This document shows, in pieces, positions 51,739 to 59,692 of a stretch of 64,000 nucleotides of DNA (positions within the stretch are counted from its first letter, which is position 1; each line of letters starts with the position of its first letter). The stretch is from contig NZ_CP076456.1 in assembly GCF_018866305.1 (NCBI RefSeq), positions 3,162,001 to 3,226,000 of the forward strand, in the 5' to 3' direction. The notes beneath the pieces are model-generated. The model made no database searches. It saw only the letters and a list, made by a program, of their open reading frames with translations, and was not told the DNA's origin. The translations under genes were made by a program, and so were the position numbers. The stretch comes from Arthrobacter sunyaminii. Its GTDB lineage: Bacteria > Actinomycetota > Actinomycetes > Actinomycetales > Micrococcaceae.

Positions 51739-51768
51739 ACTCTACCGGTAATAACCGTCGTCAGCGAA
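51739..51768 (-). promoter_or_regulatory. Candidate tRNA-Trp promoter, proximal
   Basis: TTCGCT (51763-51768) and TAGAGT (51739-51744) are 18 nt apart on the minus strand. The transcript would start just upstream of the tRNA 5' end. Confidence 0.4.
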
Positions 51769-51814
51769 CCGGCGACAGGCACAGACCAGTGTTGGGACTT
51801 CAACACGAAGATCA

Positions 51815-51844
51815 AGTCTACTCAATGTTTGCTGTTCCGTCGAA
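51815..51844 (-). promoter_or_regulatory. Candidate tRNA-Trp/secE/nusG promoter, distal
   Basis: TTCGAC (51839-51844) and TAGACT (51815-51820) are exactly 18 nt apart on the minus strand, about 85 nt upstream of the tRNA. The interval 51727-52046 (320 nt) holds these two candidates and no recognisable gene. No clear plus-strand promoter for the aminotransferase was found. Confidence 0.5.
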
Positions 51845-52046
51845 CCGGCGTTTTACGACGGCGGATTGCCGTGCATTTTCCGATGCTCAGCACGCTGTTG
51901 GCCGCCTGGTTTTTTCGCGGCAGCACCGTAAGAAAAGGCGTGCACCGGCCCCTGCACCTAAACTGGAACCGGCAGCCGGATATCCGGCAGCCGCGTATGC
52001 CATAAGTCCCCTTCGGGAAATCAACGCAACCACAGACGGGAACGCC

Positions 52047-53267
52047 ATGCCTTCCACCGGCCGAATTTCAGAGCGCATCGCTTCGATCGCGGAGTCCGCG
52101 ACACTTGCCGTAGACGCCAAGGCGAAGGCACTCAAGGCAGCAGGGCGGCCGGTGATCGGCTTCGGTGCAGGCGAGCCGGATTTCCCGACCCCGGAGTACA
52201 TTGTCGACGCGGCGGTCGAGGCCGCCCGCAACCCCCGCTTCCACCGCTACTCCCCCGCCGGCGGGCTGCCTGAACTGAAAAAGGCCATCGCGGAGAAAAC
52301 GCTGCGCGATTCCGGTTATGCCGTGGACCCGAGCCAAATCCTGGTGACCAACGGCGGCAAGCAGGCGGTTTACGAGGCCTTCGCCACCCTGCTGAACCCC
52401 GGCGACGAGGTTCTGCTCCCCGCTCCCTACTGGACGACGTATCCGGAAGCCATCCGGCTGGCCGGCGGCGTTCCCGTGGAAGTGTTTGCCGGCCCCGAGC
52501 AGGGATACATGGTCACCGTGGAGCAGCTCGAGGCAGCCTGCACCGACAAGACCAAGCTCCTGCTGTTCTGCTCGCCCTCCAACCCCACCGGCGCCGTTTA
52601 TCCCGCCGAGCAGGTTGCCGAAATCGGCCGGTGGGCTGCAGCCCGCGGCCTCTGGGTAGTCACCGACGAGATCTATGAACACCTGACGTACGACGGCGTG
52701 GAATTCACCTCCATTGCGACCGCGGCGCCGGAGCTCGGCGACAAGGTGGTAGTGCTCAACGGTGTGGCCAAGACCTACGCCATGACCGGCTGGCGCGTGG
52801 GCTGGATGATTGCCGCCCCGGACGTGATCAAGGCTGCCACCAACCTCCAGTCCCACCTGTCCTCCAATGTGGCCAACGTTTCCCAGATGGCCGCACTTGC
52901 TGCTGTCTCCGGTCCGCTGACCGCCGTGGAAGAGATGAAAACAGCCTTCGACCGCCGCCGCAAAGCCATGGTGGCGGCACTGAACTCGGTTGACGGCGTC
53001 GAATGCCCCATGCCGGAAGGCGCTTTCTACGCTTATGCCGACGTTCGGCAGCTGCTGGGCAAGGAGTTCCCCGGCTCTGACGGTCCGGTCCGGCCGCAGA
53101 CCTCGGCCGAGCTGGCGGCGCTGATCCTGGAAACGGTGGAGGTGGCAGTGGTTCCCGGCGAGGCGTTTGGCCCCTCCGGCTACCTCCGCCTGTCCTATGC
53201 ACTGGGCGACGAGGACCTTGCCGAAGGCATGTCCCGCCTGACGGAATTCCTCGGCCGGGCCAGCTGA
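52047..53267 (+). CDS. Class I PLP aminotransferase, aspartate aminotransferase type
   Basis: Transfers amino groups, most likely between aspartate and 2-oxoglutarate. It has 406 aa from the ATG at 52047; the open frame upstream runs through the tRNA and secE region and is not coding. The PLP-binding Lys is in [16 protein letters not shown], with the substrate-binding [20 protein letters not shown] and [20 protein letters not shown] typical of subgroup I-beta. It is divergent from tRNA-Trp. aspC or aatA would be the usual name, but the substrate is not proven. Confidence 0.93.
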   Translation: MPSTGRISERIASIAESATLAVDAKAKALKAAGRPVIGFGAGEPDFPTPEYIVDAAVEAARNPRFHRYSPAGGLPELKKAIAEKTLRDSGYAVDPSQILVTNGGKQAVYEAFATLLNPGDEVLLPAPYWTTYPEAIRLAGGVPVEVFAGPEQGYMVTVEQLEAACTDKTKLLLFCSPSNPTGAVYPAEQVAEIGRWAAARGLWVVTDEIYEHLTYDGVEFTSIATAAPELGDKVVVLNGVAKTYAMTGWRVGWMIAAPDVIKAATNLQSHLSSNVANVSQMAALAAVSGPLTAVEEMKTAFDRRRKAMVAALNSVDGVECPMPEGAFYAYADVRQLLGKEFPGSDGPVRPQTSAELAALILETVEVAVVPGEAFGPSGYLRLSYALGDEDLAEGMSRLTEFLGRAS

Positions 53268-53289
53268 CCCGGCCCCGGGGTGCGGGGAA

Positions 53290-53943
53290 CTAAAGAAGCC
53301 GGCGTGCCGCAGCCCAGCGGGTGAGTTCGTGCCGGTTGGAGAGCTGGAGTTTTCGCAGGACGGCCGAAACATGGGTTTCGACCGTCCTGGCGGAGATGAA
53401 AAGCTCCTTGGCCACTTCCTTGTAGCTGTAGCCGCGGGCGATCAGCCGCATTACCTCCAGCTCGCGGGCGGAGAGGCGGTCCAGCTCGTCGTCGACCGCG
53501 GCGACCGCAGCAGTTCCGAACGCATCCAGGACAAAACCCGCGAGCCGTGGCGAGAACACCGCGTCGCCGCCTGCCACCCGCACCACGGCATCGGAAATCT
53601 CGGCACCGGAGATCGTTTTGGTGACGTAGCCGCGGGCGCCGGCGCGGATCACGGTCACAACATCCTCCGCCGCGTCCGAAACGCTGAGCGCGAGGAACCG
53701 GGTGCTGCCCAGCAAATCGCGGCAACCGGCTATGACTTCGGCCCCGCCGCCTCCCACTCCGCCGGGCAGATGTACATCAAGGAGCACGACGGCGGGGCGG
53801 TGCGCGCGGACAGCGGCGACGGCGCGCTCCACGGTGTCCGCCTCGGCCACAACGCGGAGCCGGGAGTCCAGGTCCGCTTTCAGGCCCGAACGGAAGATTG
53901 CGTGGTCATCAACCACTACGACGTCGATGGTGCCGGGAATCAT
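53290..53943 (-). CDS. LuxR-type response regulator of the PspC module
   Basis: A 217 aa NarL/FixJ-type regulator. The receiver domain has the acidic pair VVVDDHAIFRSG, the phosphorylatable Asp (about D56) in VVLLDVHLPGG and the switch lysine in GYVTKTISGAE. The LuxR helix-turn-helix at ~150-217 includes LSARELEVMRLIARGYSYKE and ISARTVETHVSAVLRKLQLS. It overlaps its kinase by 4 nt (ATGA). Its likely DNA target is the TCAGGG triple repeat at 55354-55381. Confidence 0.94.
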   Translation of the reverse strand: MIPGTIDVVVVDDHAIFRSGLKADLDSRLRVVAEADTVERAVAAVRAHRPAVVLLDVHLPGGVGGGGAEVIAGCRDLLGSTRFLALSVSDAAEDVVTVIRAGARGYVTKTISGAEISDAVVRVAGGDAVFSPRLAGFVLDAFGTAAVAAVDDELDRLSARELEVMRLIARGYSYKEVAKELFISARTVETHVSAVLRKLQLSNRHELTRWAAARRLL

Positions 53944-55292
53944 TTGCGCTCCGATGACTGCTGGTTGTTCTCTGTGGTTTTCGTTGATGGGTCAGCTCCC
54001 GCTGCCGGGTTTGTTTCCGTTGCCGGGCGGGTCAGCGGCAGGGCCAGCCGCACTTCGGTTCCGTCCGGCCCGCTGCGGATGACGGCGGTGCCGCCGTGGC
54101 GCCTCATCCGGCCGACAATTGACTCGCGGACACCGAGCCGGTCTTCGGGCACTTCCTCGGGGTTGAAGCCGGGTCCGCGGTCGCGGATGAAGACCTCAGC
54201 ACGATCAGCGGTGCATTCCACGTAGACCGAGACCGGTCCGGGTGCATGCTGGGCCGCGTTAATCAGCGCCGCCCGTGCGGCCTGGACCAGGGCGTCCGCA
54301 GGCTGGTCCAGGGTCGCATCACCCACCGCCACCACCTCCACGGGGTACCCGTACTCGTCCTCAACCGAAGCAGCCACCGCTTTGAGGCGGTCCGACAGCT
54401 GTCCGGCCGTCCGCGGATCATCAGCGAAGAGCCACCGCCGCAGCTCGCGCTCCTGCGCCCGTGCCAGACGCAGAACGTCCTGCTCCGAGCCGGACCGGTT
54501 TTGGATCAGGGCCAGGGTCTGCAGAACCGAGTCATGCAGGTGCGCGGCAATTTCCGCCCGTTCCCGCTCCCGGATCCGGCCTGTCCGCTCCGTTTCCAGA
54601 TCCCGCCAGTACTTTACGGCCCACGGCGCAAACACCAGTGCCACTCCGGCCAAAACAGCTGCCGAGGCAAGCAGGCCTGCCAGCAGGGCGTCCCAGGTCA
54701 AGGCGCCGGACACCATGAGGATCACCCCCACAACCACCAGCAGGAGTCCGCCTCCCAGCCGGAGCAGACCGGTGCGGCGGTCTGCACCCGCACGGCTGAG
54801 CAAACCCGCCCGTCGTGTTTCATCAAGCTGGGACCAGGCCAGGACGGCTCCAACAATGATGGTCCCCGCGGGAAACAGGAGCTGCCAGTTCACATCGGCG
54901 CCAAACCGCTGTGCAATGACCGCTCCGGCCACGGCAAGCAGTGCCAGCCCGGCGAGGATCTCTCTGTTGGACGCTGCTGCAATCCAGCGGGAATCTTCCG
55001 GTGCGGGTTCCCGGGCGTCGGACTCCCCGGACGGTTGCTCGTTCAGATAGGCAGCAAAGTTCCGGGCCACACTCCTCGGGTCGCGGTTGGACTGCACCTT
55101 GTCGGCGGCTTCATCCGCCGTGGGGACCAGCACCCACAACCAGGCGTACAGCACCAGGCCTGCGCCTCCGGCCAGCGCCAGCAGAACCATGAGTGCCCGG
55201 ACCAACCCGACTGACCAGCCCAGGTGCCCGGCCAGCCCGGAACAGACCCCTGCCACCACGCGGTCATCTGTTCTCAGAAGCGGATCCAACAT
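53940..55292 (-). CDS. PspC-domain sensor histidine kinase
   Basis: The 450 aa protein joins an N-terminal PspC domain (DDRVVAGVCSGLAGHLGWSV, residues ~5-60) to several membrane helices (~110-225), then a HisKA_3 dimerisation domain with the phospho-acceptor His in AAHLHDSVLQTLALIQNR (about H253), and an ATPase domain with ALINAAQHA and DRGPGFNPEEVPEDRLGVRE. This is a LiaS/DesK-like kinase whose input is probably an envelope state sensed through PspC. It is paired with the LuxR regulator downstream and is divergent from the PspC/LiaF-like gene. Confidence 0.93.
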   Translation of the reverse strand: MLDPLLRTDDRVVAGVCSGLAGHLGWSVGLVRALMVLLALAGGAGLVLYAWLWVLVPTADEAADKVQSNRDPRSVARNFAAYLNEQPSGESDAREPAPEDSRWIAAASNREILAGLALLAVAGAVIAQRFGADVNWQLLFPAGTIIVGAVLAWSQLDETRRAGLLSRAGADRRTGLLRLGGGLLLVVVGVILMVSGALTWDALLAGLLASAAVLAGVALVFAPWAVKYWRDLETERTGRIRERERAEIAAHLHDSVLQTLALIQNRSGSEQDVLRLARAQERELRRWLFADDPRTAGQLSDRLKAVAASVEDEYGYPVEVVAVGDATLDQPADALVQAARAALINAAQHAPGPVSVYVECTADRAEVFIRDRGPGFNPEEVPEDRLGVRESIVGRMRRHGGTAVIRSGPDGTEVRLALPLTRPATETNPAAGADPSTKTTENNQQSSERK

Positions 55293-55353
55293 GTCCTAAT
55301 CCAAGCACGTTCGCTGTCCCGGTACGTCCCGGGGGCCAGTCCCCGGCCTGTTT

Positions 55354-55381
55354 TCAGGGCCATCTCAGGGTTTCCTCAGGG
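55354..55381. promoter_or_regulatory. Three TCAGGG repeats at 11 bp period
   Basis: TCAGGG occurs at 55354-55359, 55365-55370 and 55376-55381, exactly 11 bp apart, so all three lie on one face of the helix. They sit in the 134 bp between the divergent kinase and PspC/LiaF-like genes, 46 bp before the latter's ATG. This is the expected layout for cooperative binding of a response regulator, probably that of 53290-53943. Confidence 0.6.
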
Positions 55382-55426
55382 CTGTCCCGGATGTTTCAGC
55401 AGCCTGCAGCCGGCCAGAATGGAAAC

Positions 55427-56749
55427 ATGACCCCGCAACCCCCAGTCCCGGACCCGGCCGGCTCCCCCACGGAACCCCTGCCGCCCTTTGACTCCGCTGA
55501 GAATCCCACCCGCCCGCTGCCCCGTCCCAACGGCTTCTTCACGTGGTTGCGTTCCCTGGGCATCGTCCGCGGAGAGGACCGCTGGGTGGGCGGTGTCTGT
55601 GAGGGAATCGCAACCCGCACCGGACTGGATCCGGTCCTGGTCCGGGGGCTGTTCATTGTCCTGGGCCTGTTCGGCGGCGGACTCCTGCTCTACGGGCTGG
55701 CTTGGGCCCTGCTCCCGGAGCCCGACGGACGCATCCATGCAGAGGAAGCCCTGCGCGGCTCTTGGACGTCCGGGACCACCGGAGCGCTCGTGGCCTGCGT
55801 CCTGGGCGGTGGAAGTCCCAGCATTTTCTGGTCCGGCGACGGGCTGCTCGGCGGCTTCTTCTGGACGCTGTTCTGGGTTGGCGGCCTCGGGCTGCTGGTG
55901 TACTGGCTCTTCACCCGCAACGGCCGCGGTGCCGTGAGCGACCCCCACACTTCTGCCGCGCCTGTCCCGCCGATGCCGCCGGCCCCCTCCGCTCCGTATG
56001 CCGCAGCCTCCGCCCCTGGTCCTGCAGCTTCCGCCCACTACACCGCGCAGGGGCCTGCGGCTTCGTCGGTCCGGCCCGCTGCGGTCCCGCCCCGCCGGCG
56101 GACCACGCCCGGAGCCGCCGAAACCGCGGTTGTCCTTGGAGCGGTGCTGCTGACCATCGGCGTCATCCTGACCCTGGATTACGCCTCGGTTATCGACATC
56201 GGCACCCCGGTGGCCGTTGCCCTCGCGGCGGGGGCGGCAGTCAACGGACTTGGCATCGTCATCCTCGGGGCCCTTGGGCGTTCCTCCGGAATCCTTGGCC
56301 TGACCGCCATCGCCGCAGTGGCCGGTGCCGGCGTGGCGGGCAGCAACCTTGGCACCTTCGACACCGTCGTCGTCGCCAATCAGGGGAACTGGACACCCAC
56401 TGCTTCCTCTCCGGCCACCGGGGGTTACACGCTTGCGGCCGCCGACGGGAACCTGGACCTGCGCTACCTTGCGGATGAGACAGACCCGGCCGTTGAGATC
56501 CCGGTCAACGTGGCTGCCAGCGACCTCACCATCCTGGTGCCGGACGATGTCCCCGTCCTCGTCCGCGCGGACATGTTTGCGGGCAACGTCCAGATTGACG
56601 ACGGCGTCACCCTCACCGAATCCGGGGGGTTATGGAAAACAGCGGATGAACGAATGAATGACACGGACGGCGACCCCCTAGTAGTCCGTATCAAGGGAGT
56701 TGCCAGCAATGTCCTGGTGACCGTAAACGAAAGCGACCTGGACCGATGA
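55427..56749 (+). CDS. PspC-domain membrane protein with LiaF-like C-terminus
   Basis: The 440 aa protein starts with a proline-rich linker, then a PspC domain (EDRWVGGVCEGIATRTGLDP, ~45-105) with its membrane helix. Two further hydrophobic pairs follow (~120-165 and ~225-310), separated by an Ala/Pro linker. The C-terminal ~120 residues form a beta-rich domain (YTLAAADGNLDLRYLADETD, VLVPDDVPVLVRADMFAGNV) resembling LiaF or cell-wall-active antibiotic response domains. It is probably the membrane partner or inhibitor of the divergent kinase. The ATG at 55427 has only a weak GGAAA upstream. Confidence 0.88.
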   Translation: MTPQPPVPDPAGSPTEPLPPFDSAENPTRPLPRPNGFFTWLRSLGIVRGEDRWVGGVCEGIATRTGLDPVLVRGLFIVLGLFGGGLLLYGLAWALLPEPDGRIHAEEALRGSWTSGTTGALVACVLGGGSPSIFWSGDGLLGGFFWTLFWVGGLGLLVYWLFTRNGRGAVSDPHTSAAPVPPMPPAPSAPYAAASAPGPAASAHYTAQGPAASSVRPAAVPPRRRTTPGAAETAVVLGAVLLTIGVILTLDYASVIDIGTPVAVALAAGAAVNGLGIVILGALGRSSGILGLTAIAAVAGAGVAGSNLGTFDTVVVANQGNWTPTASSPATGGYTLAAADGNLDLRYLADETDPAVEIPVNVAASDLTILVPDDVPVLVRADMFAGNVQIDDGVTLTESGGLWKTADERMNDTDGDPLVVRIKGVASNVLVTVNESDLDR

Positions 56750-57045
56750 ATGCTTCCGCGTACCCCCAGGGTTCCTCCGAGCACTTCCCTGAAGATTCCC
56801 CCGCCAAGCGGCCGGTCCGGACCGGCACCATTGTCTGGGGACTGCTGATCATCGCAGCTGCGGTCCTGCTCCTGGCCTGGCTGCTGACCGACATCAGTTT
56901 CGACCCCCTGGCAGTGCTGCTGGGCCTGTTGCTGGGCGGCGGCACCGCCCTGCTGATCGGCGGCGCAATCTCCGCTTTCGGCGGCCGCAACCACTTCACC
57001 AGCGGCGGAAACGACACCCGTCGGCCCACCGGACAGGCAGACTAA
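56746..57045 (+). CDS. Small two-helix membrane protein of the PspC module
   Basis: The 99 aa protein has a hydrophilic N-terminus and two hydrophobic segments (GTIVWGLLIIAAAVLLLAWL, ~28-47, and PLAVLLGLLLGGGTALLIGG, ~53-73), similar in style to LiaI/LiaF-TM domains. It starts inside the stop of the preceding gene (ATGA) and ends 4 nt before the next, so it belongs to this operon. Function is unknown beyond that context. Confidence 0.85.
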   Translation: MNASAYPQGSSEHFPEDSPAKRPVRTGTIVWGLLIIAAAVLLLAWLLTDISFDPLAVLLGLLLGGGTALLIGGAISAFGGRNHFTSGGNDTRRPTGQAD

Positions 57046-57049
57046 TACC

Positions 57050-57289
57050 ATGAACCGTTTCTTTGACATTCTCCGTTCCTCCCCCGTCCGCCGGACCCGC
57101 GGCTGGGCCGGCGGGGTCTGCGCCGGGGTGGCAGCACGGTACGGCTGGGACGTCTCAGCGGTCCGGATAGCCGTCCTGCTCAGCTTCCTGCTGCCTTTTG
57201 TCGGAGTGTGGACCTATCTCGCCGCATGGCTCCTGCTGCCTAAGGATGACGGCACCATTGCGCTGGAGCAGCTGATCGGCAAACGCTAG
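57050..57289 (+). CDS. Small PspC-domain membrane protein
   Basis: The 79 aa protein is a minimal PspC: SPVRRTRGWAGGVCAGVAAR, then YGWDVSAVRIAVLLSFLLPF and a membrane helix ending WLLLPKDDGT. PspC family proteins act in envelope stress responses. It is the third plus-strand gene of the module and the second stand-alone PspC protein, in addition to the one fused to the kinase. Confidence 0.92.
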   Translation: MNRFFDILRSSPVRRTRGWAGGVCAGVAARYGWDVSAVRIAVLLSFLLPFVGVWTYLAAWLLLPKDDGTIALEQLIGKR

Positions 57290-57363
57290 CAGTCTGCAGG
57301 CTTGTTTTGGCTCCTCGGGGCCGGCTGGACCCTCCGGGCGATGGCCGGCAGCCCGGCGGTGGC

Positions 57364-57369
57364 TAGAAT
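57364..57369 (+). promoter_or_regulatory. Candidate -10 of pfkA
   Basis: TAGAAT lies 49 nt before the pfkA ATG. The bases at 17-18 nt upstream do not match a -35, so this is a partial promoter call. Confidence 0.4.
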
Positions 57370-57417
57370 CAAGGCTGAGGATCCACCAGCTGCCCAACTG
57401 AACCAGAGGTTTTAACA

Positions 57418-58446
57418 ATGAAGATCGGCATCCTAACCAGTGGGGGCGACTGCCCCGGACTCAACGCGGTGATCCGCGGAGCCGTCCTCAAGGGCATCAA
57501 GGTCCACAACCAGGAGTTTGTCGGGTTCCTGGACGGATGGCGCGGCGTGGTGGACGGCGACGTCATCGACCTCCCCCGAACCAGCGTCCGCGGCATTTCG
57601 AAACAGGGCGGAACCATCCTGGGGACCTCCCGCACCAATCCCTTCGAAGGACCCAACGGCGGGCCGGAAAAAATCAAGGCCACCATGGACCGGCTCGGTG
57701 TCGACGCCATCATCGCGATCGGCGGTGAGGGCACCCTGGCGGCGGCGCAGCGCCTCACAGATGCGGGCCTGAACATCGTAGGCGTTCCCAAAACCGTGGA
57801 CAACGATCTGGACGCCACCGACTACACCTTCGGTTTTGACACCGCTGTGCAGATCGCAACCGAAGCGATTGACCGGCTGCGGACCACCGGTGAATCCCAT
57901 CACCGCTGCATGGTCGCTGAAGTCATGGGACGCCACGTCGGCTGGATCGCGCTTCACTCCGGCATGGCTGCCGGGGCGCACACCATCCTGATTCCGGAAA
58001 ATCCACAGAGCCTGGATCAGATTGCCGAGTGGGTCACCCATGCCCGTGACCGCGGCCGCGCCCCGCTCGTCGTCGTTGCCGAGGGTTTCGTCACCACTGA
58101 CATGGAGTCCCCGCACTCAGAACGCGGGCTGGACGCCTTCGGCCGGCCCCGGCTCGGCGGCATCGGAGAGCTGCTGGCCCCGGAGATCGAAGCCCGGACC
58201 GGCATCGAAACCCGTGCCACTGTCCTGGGACACATCCAGCGCGGAGGTGTTCCCACCGCTTATGACCGGGTACTGGCCACACGGCTCGGCATGGCTGCCA
58301 TTGATTCCGTGATCGACGGGCTGTGGGGAACCATGGTGGCCCTGCACGGCACGGACATTGTGCACGTGGGCTTCGAAAAGGCGCTGGACAATCTCAAGAC
58401 AGTTCCCCAGCACCGCTACGACGAAGCGTCCATTCTCTTCGGCTGA
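57418..58446 (+). CDS. pfkA: 6-phosphofructokinase
   Basis: Phosphorylates fructose 6-phosphate to the 1,6-bisphosphate, committing sugar to glycolysis. It has 342 aa, with AGAGG before the ATG. The family motifs are LTSGGDCPGLNAVIRG, GGEGTLAAAQRL and PKTVDNDLDATDYTFGFDTA. Gly at about 105 with Lys at about 125 matches the group III actinobacterial enzymes that use ATP; pyrophosphate enzymes carry Asp at the former position. MGRHVGWIALHSG is present. Confidence 0.95.
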   Translation: MKIGILTSGGDCPGLNAVIRGAVLKGIKVHNQEFVGFLDGWRGVVDGDVIDLPRTSVRGISKQGGTILGTSRTNPFEGPNGGPEKIKATMDRLGVDAIIAIGGEGTLAAAQRLTDAGLNIVGVPKTVDNDLDATDYTFGFDTAVQIATEAIDRLRTTGESHHRCMVAEVMGRHVGWIALHSGMAAGAHTILIPENPQSLDQIAEWVTHARDRGRAPLVVVAEGFVTTDMESPHSERGLDAFGRPRLGGIGELLAPEIEARTGIETRATVLGHIQRGGVPTAYDRVLATRLGMAAIDSVIDGLWGTMVALHGTDIVHVGFEKALDNLKTVPQHRYDEASILFG

Positions 58447-58488
58447 CGGCCCTGAGCCACAGACGGGACCGGGTGTAGGTTGAAACGT

Positions 58489-59208
58489 ATGAATTTGGAT
58501 CCGGGAACGATTGCGATCATTCAGCTCGCCTGGTCCCGCCGCTTAGGCCTGGCCGATGATGCCCTGTCTGCCGCCGGGGACGGAACGCGGATCTACAGCG
58601 TGCAGGACGAGTCCCGCAGCGTATCCTTCATGCGCCTTTTTGGCCGGGAGGTCTTCTGCGGGCCCGAATGGGCGGCTCGGCGTGCCCGCGGCAAGAGCGC
58701 AGCGGAACTCAGCCGCCAAACCTCTCTCGCCGGCCTTTCCGTGGAGTACGGCGGAAGAACCGTTGGCTCCGAACATCTGTGTTTTGCCGATGCGTTCCCG
58801 GAGCCCATGGAACCGGCGGAGGAACTGGCTGTCTCCGAGGACCCGGAGATTGCCGTCCAGCTGGAGCGTCTGTGCCCGCCCGACGACGTCGCTGAAGCAG
58901 GCTTGGCGGGCAAGGAAGCGCTGTTCATAGTCGTGGATGACAGCGCAGAAGTTCCGGTTCCGCTGGCGGGCGCCGGCTACAACATCCGGGACGGCATCCT
59001 GGCTGACATCTCCACGCTCACCGCTCCGTCCAGCCGCCGGCACGGACTGGGACGCTATGTCACGTCCATTGCAGTGGAGGAGTCCATGGCGGCTGGCCTG
59101 ATCCCGCAGTACCGCACGCCCCTGGACAACATCGGGGCGGCCCGGACGGCGGCCGGAGCAGGTTTCCTTGCCGTCGGGATCCGCTCCGAAGTCCAGCTGA
59201 CGGCCTAG
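58489..59208 (+). CDS. GNAT-family acetyltransferase
   Basis: The 239 aa protein from the ATG at 58489 has a recognisable C-terminal GNAT half. DISTLTAPSSRRHGLGRYVT carries the acetyl-CoA-binding RxxGxG, and QYRTPLDNIGAARTAAGAGF is the closing segment. The N-terminal ~150 residues are not recognised and may hold the substrate pocket. A TTG three codons earlier (58480) is a weaker start. It stands alone after pfkA and is convergent with the ankyrin gene. Confidence 0.8.
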   Translation: MNLDPGTIAIIQLAWSRRLGLADDALSAAGDGTRIYSVQDESRSVSFMRLFGREVFCGPEWAARRARGKSAAELSRQTSLAGLSVEYGGRTVGSEHLCFADAFPEPMEPAEELAVSEDPEIAVQLERLCPPDDVAEAGLAGKEALFIVVDDSAEVPVPLAGAGYNIRDGILADISTLTAPSSRRHGLGRYVTSIAVEESMAAGLIPQYRTPLDNIGAARTAAGAGFLAVGIRSEVQLTA

Positions 59209-59236
59209 CCTTTCGGGGCAGGGTGTGGACCTGCAG

Positions 59237-59638
59237 TTATGGCAGCAGGGCCAGCATTTCCTGCCGCTGAAAGAATCCTGCCGTGTCCCGTGCACTCGGC
59301 GAACCGGCGTCAGGGTCCGCTCCCCCTTCAACCAGGATGCGGAAGATACCGGTGTAGCCCTTGAAGACGGCACCAGCCAGCGGGGTCTGGCCCCGGTCAT
59401 TCTGGGTGTTCACATCCGCGCCCCGCTCAACCAGCAGCGCGGTCAGGCTCTCGTGGCCGTGGTAGGAGGCCAGCATCACCAGTGTGTCGCCGGAGCCGTT
59501 GGTCAGGTTCACGGGCACTCCGGCATCCAGGTAACCCCGGATCCCCTCCGTATCACCGGCGCGCGCAGCATCGAACACCAAACCGGCCAGTTCGATGATG
59601 TCTTCGTCAATCTCCGGGCGGGATTCCGGGGTGCTCAT
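59237..59638 (-). CDS. Ankyrin-repeat protein
   Basis: The 133 aa protein consists of about three ankyrin repeats: FDAARAGDTEGIRGYLDAGV, then DTLVMLASYHGHESLTALLV, then TPLAGAVFKGYTGIFRILVE. Such small bacterial proteins act as protein-binding modules, and the partner is unknown. The ATG at 59638 is chosen for AAAGGA 6 nt upstream, over an ATG five codons earlier. Confidence 0.9.
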   Translation of the reverse strand: MSTPESRPEIDEDIIELAGLVFDAARAGDTEGIRGYLDAGVPVNLTNGSGDTLVMLASYHGHESLTALLVERGADVNTQNDRGQTPLAGAVFKGYTGIFRILVEGGADPDAGSPSARDTAGFFQRQEMLALLP

Positions 59639-59692
59639 GGGGATTCCTTTCAAGTGCGTACATCGGTCTAACGTCTTTGGCGCTGAACTCCG

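Noticed and set aside
51267..52046. In-frame 260-codon extension upstream of the aminotransferase
   Set aside because: It would read through antisense secE and the tRNA-Trp gene. The aminotransferase family starts near the ATG at 52047.
55354..55381. Phased TCAGGG repeats as a CRISPR or minisatellite
   Set aside because: Units are only 6 bp with variable 5 bp between them, and lie in a promoter. There are no spacers or cas genes.
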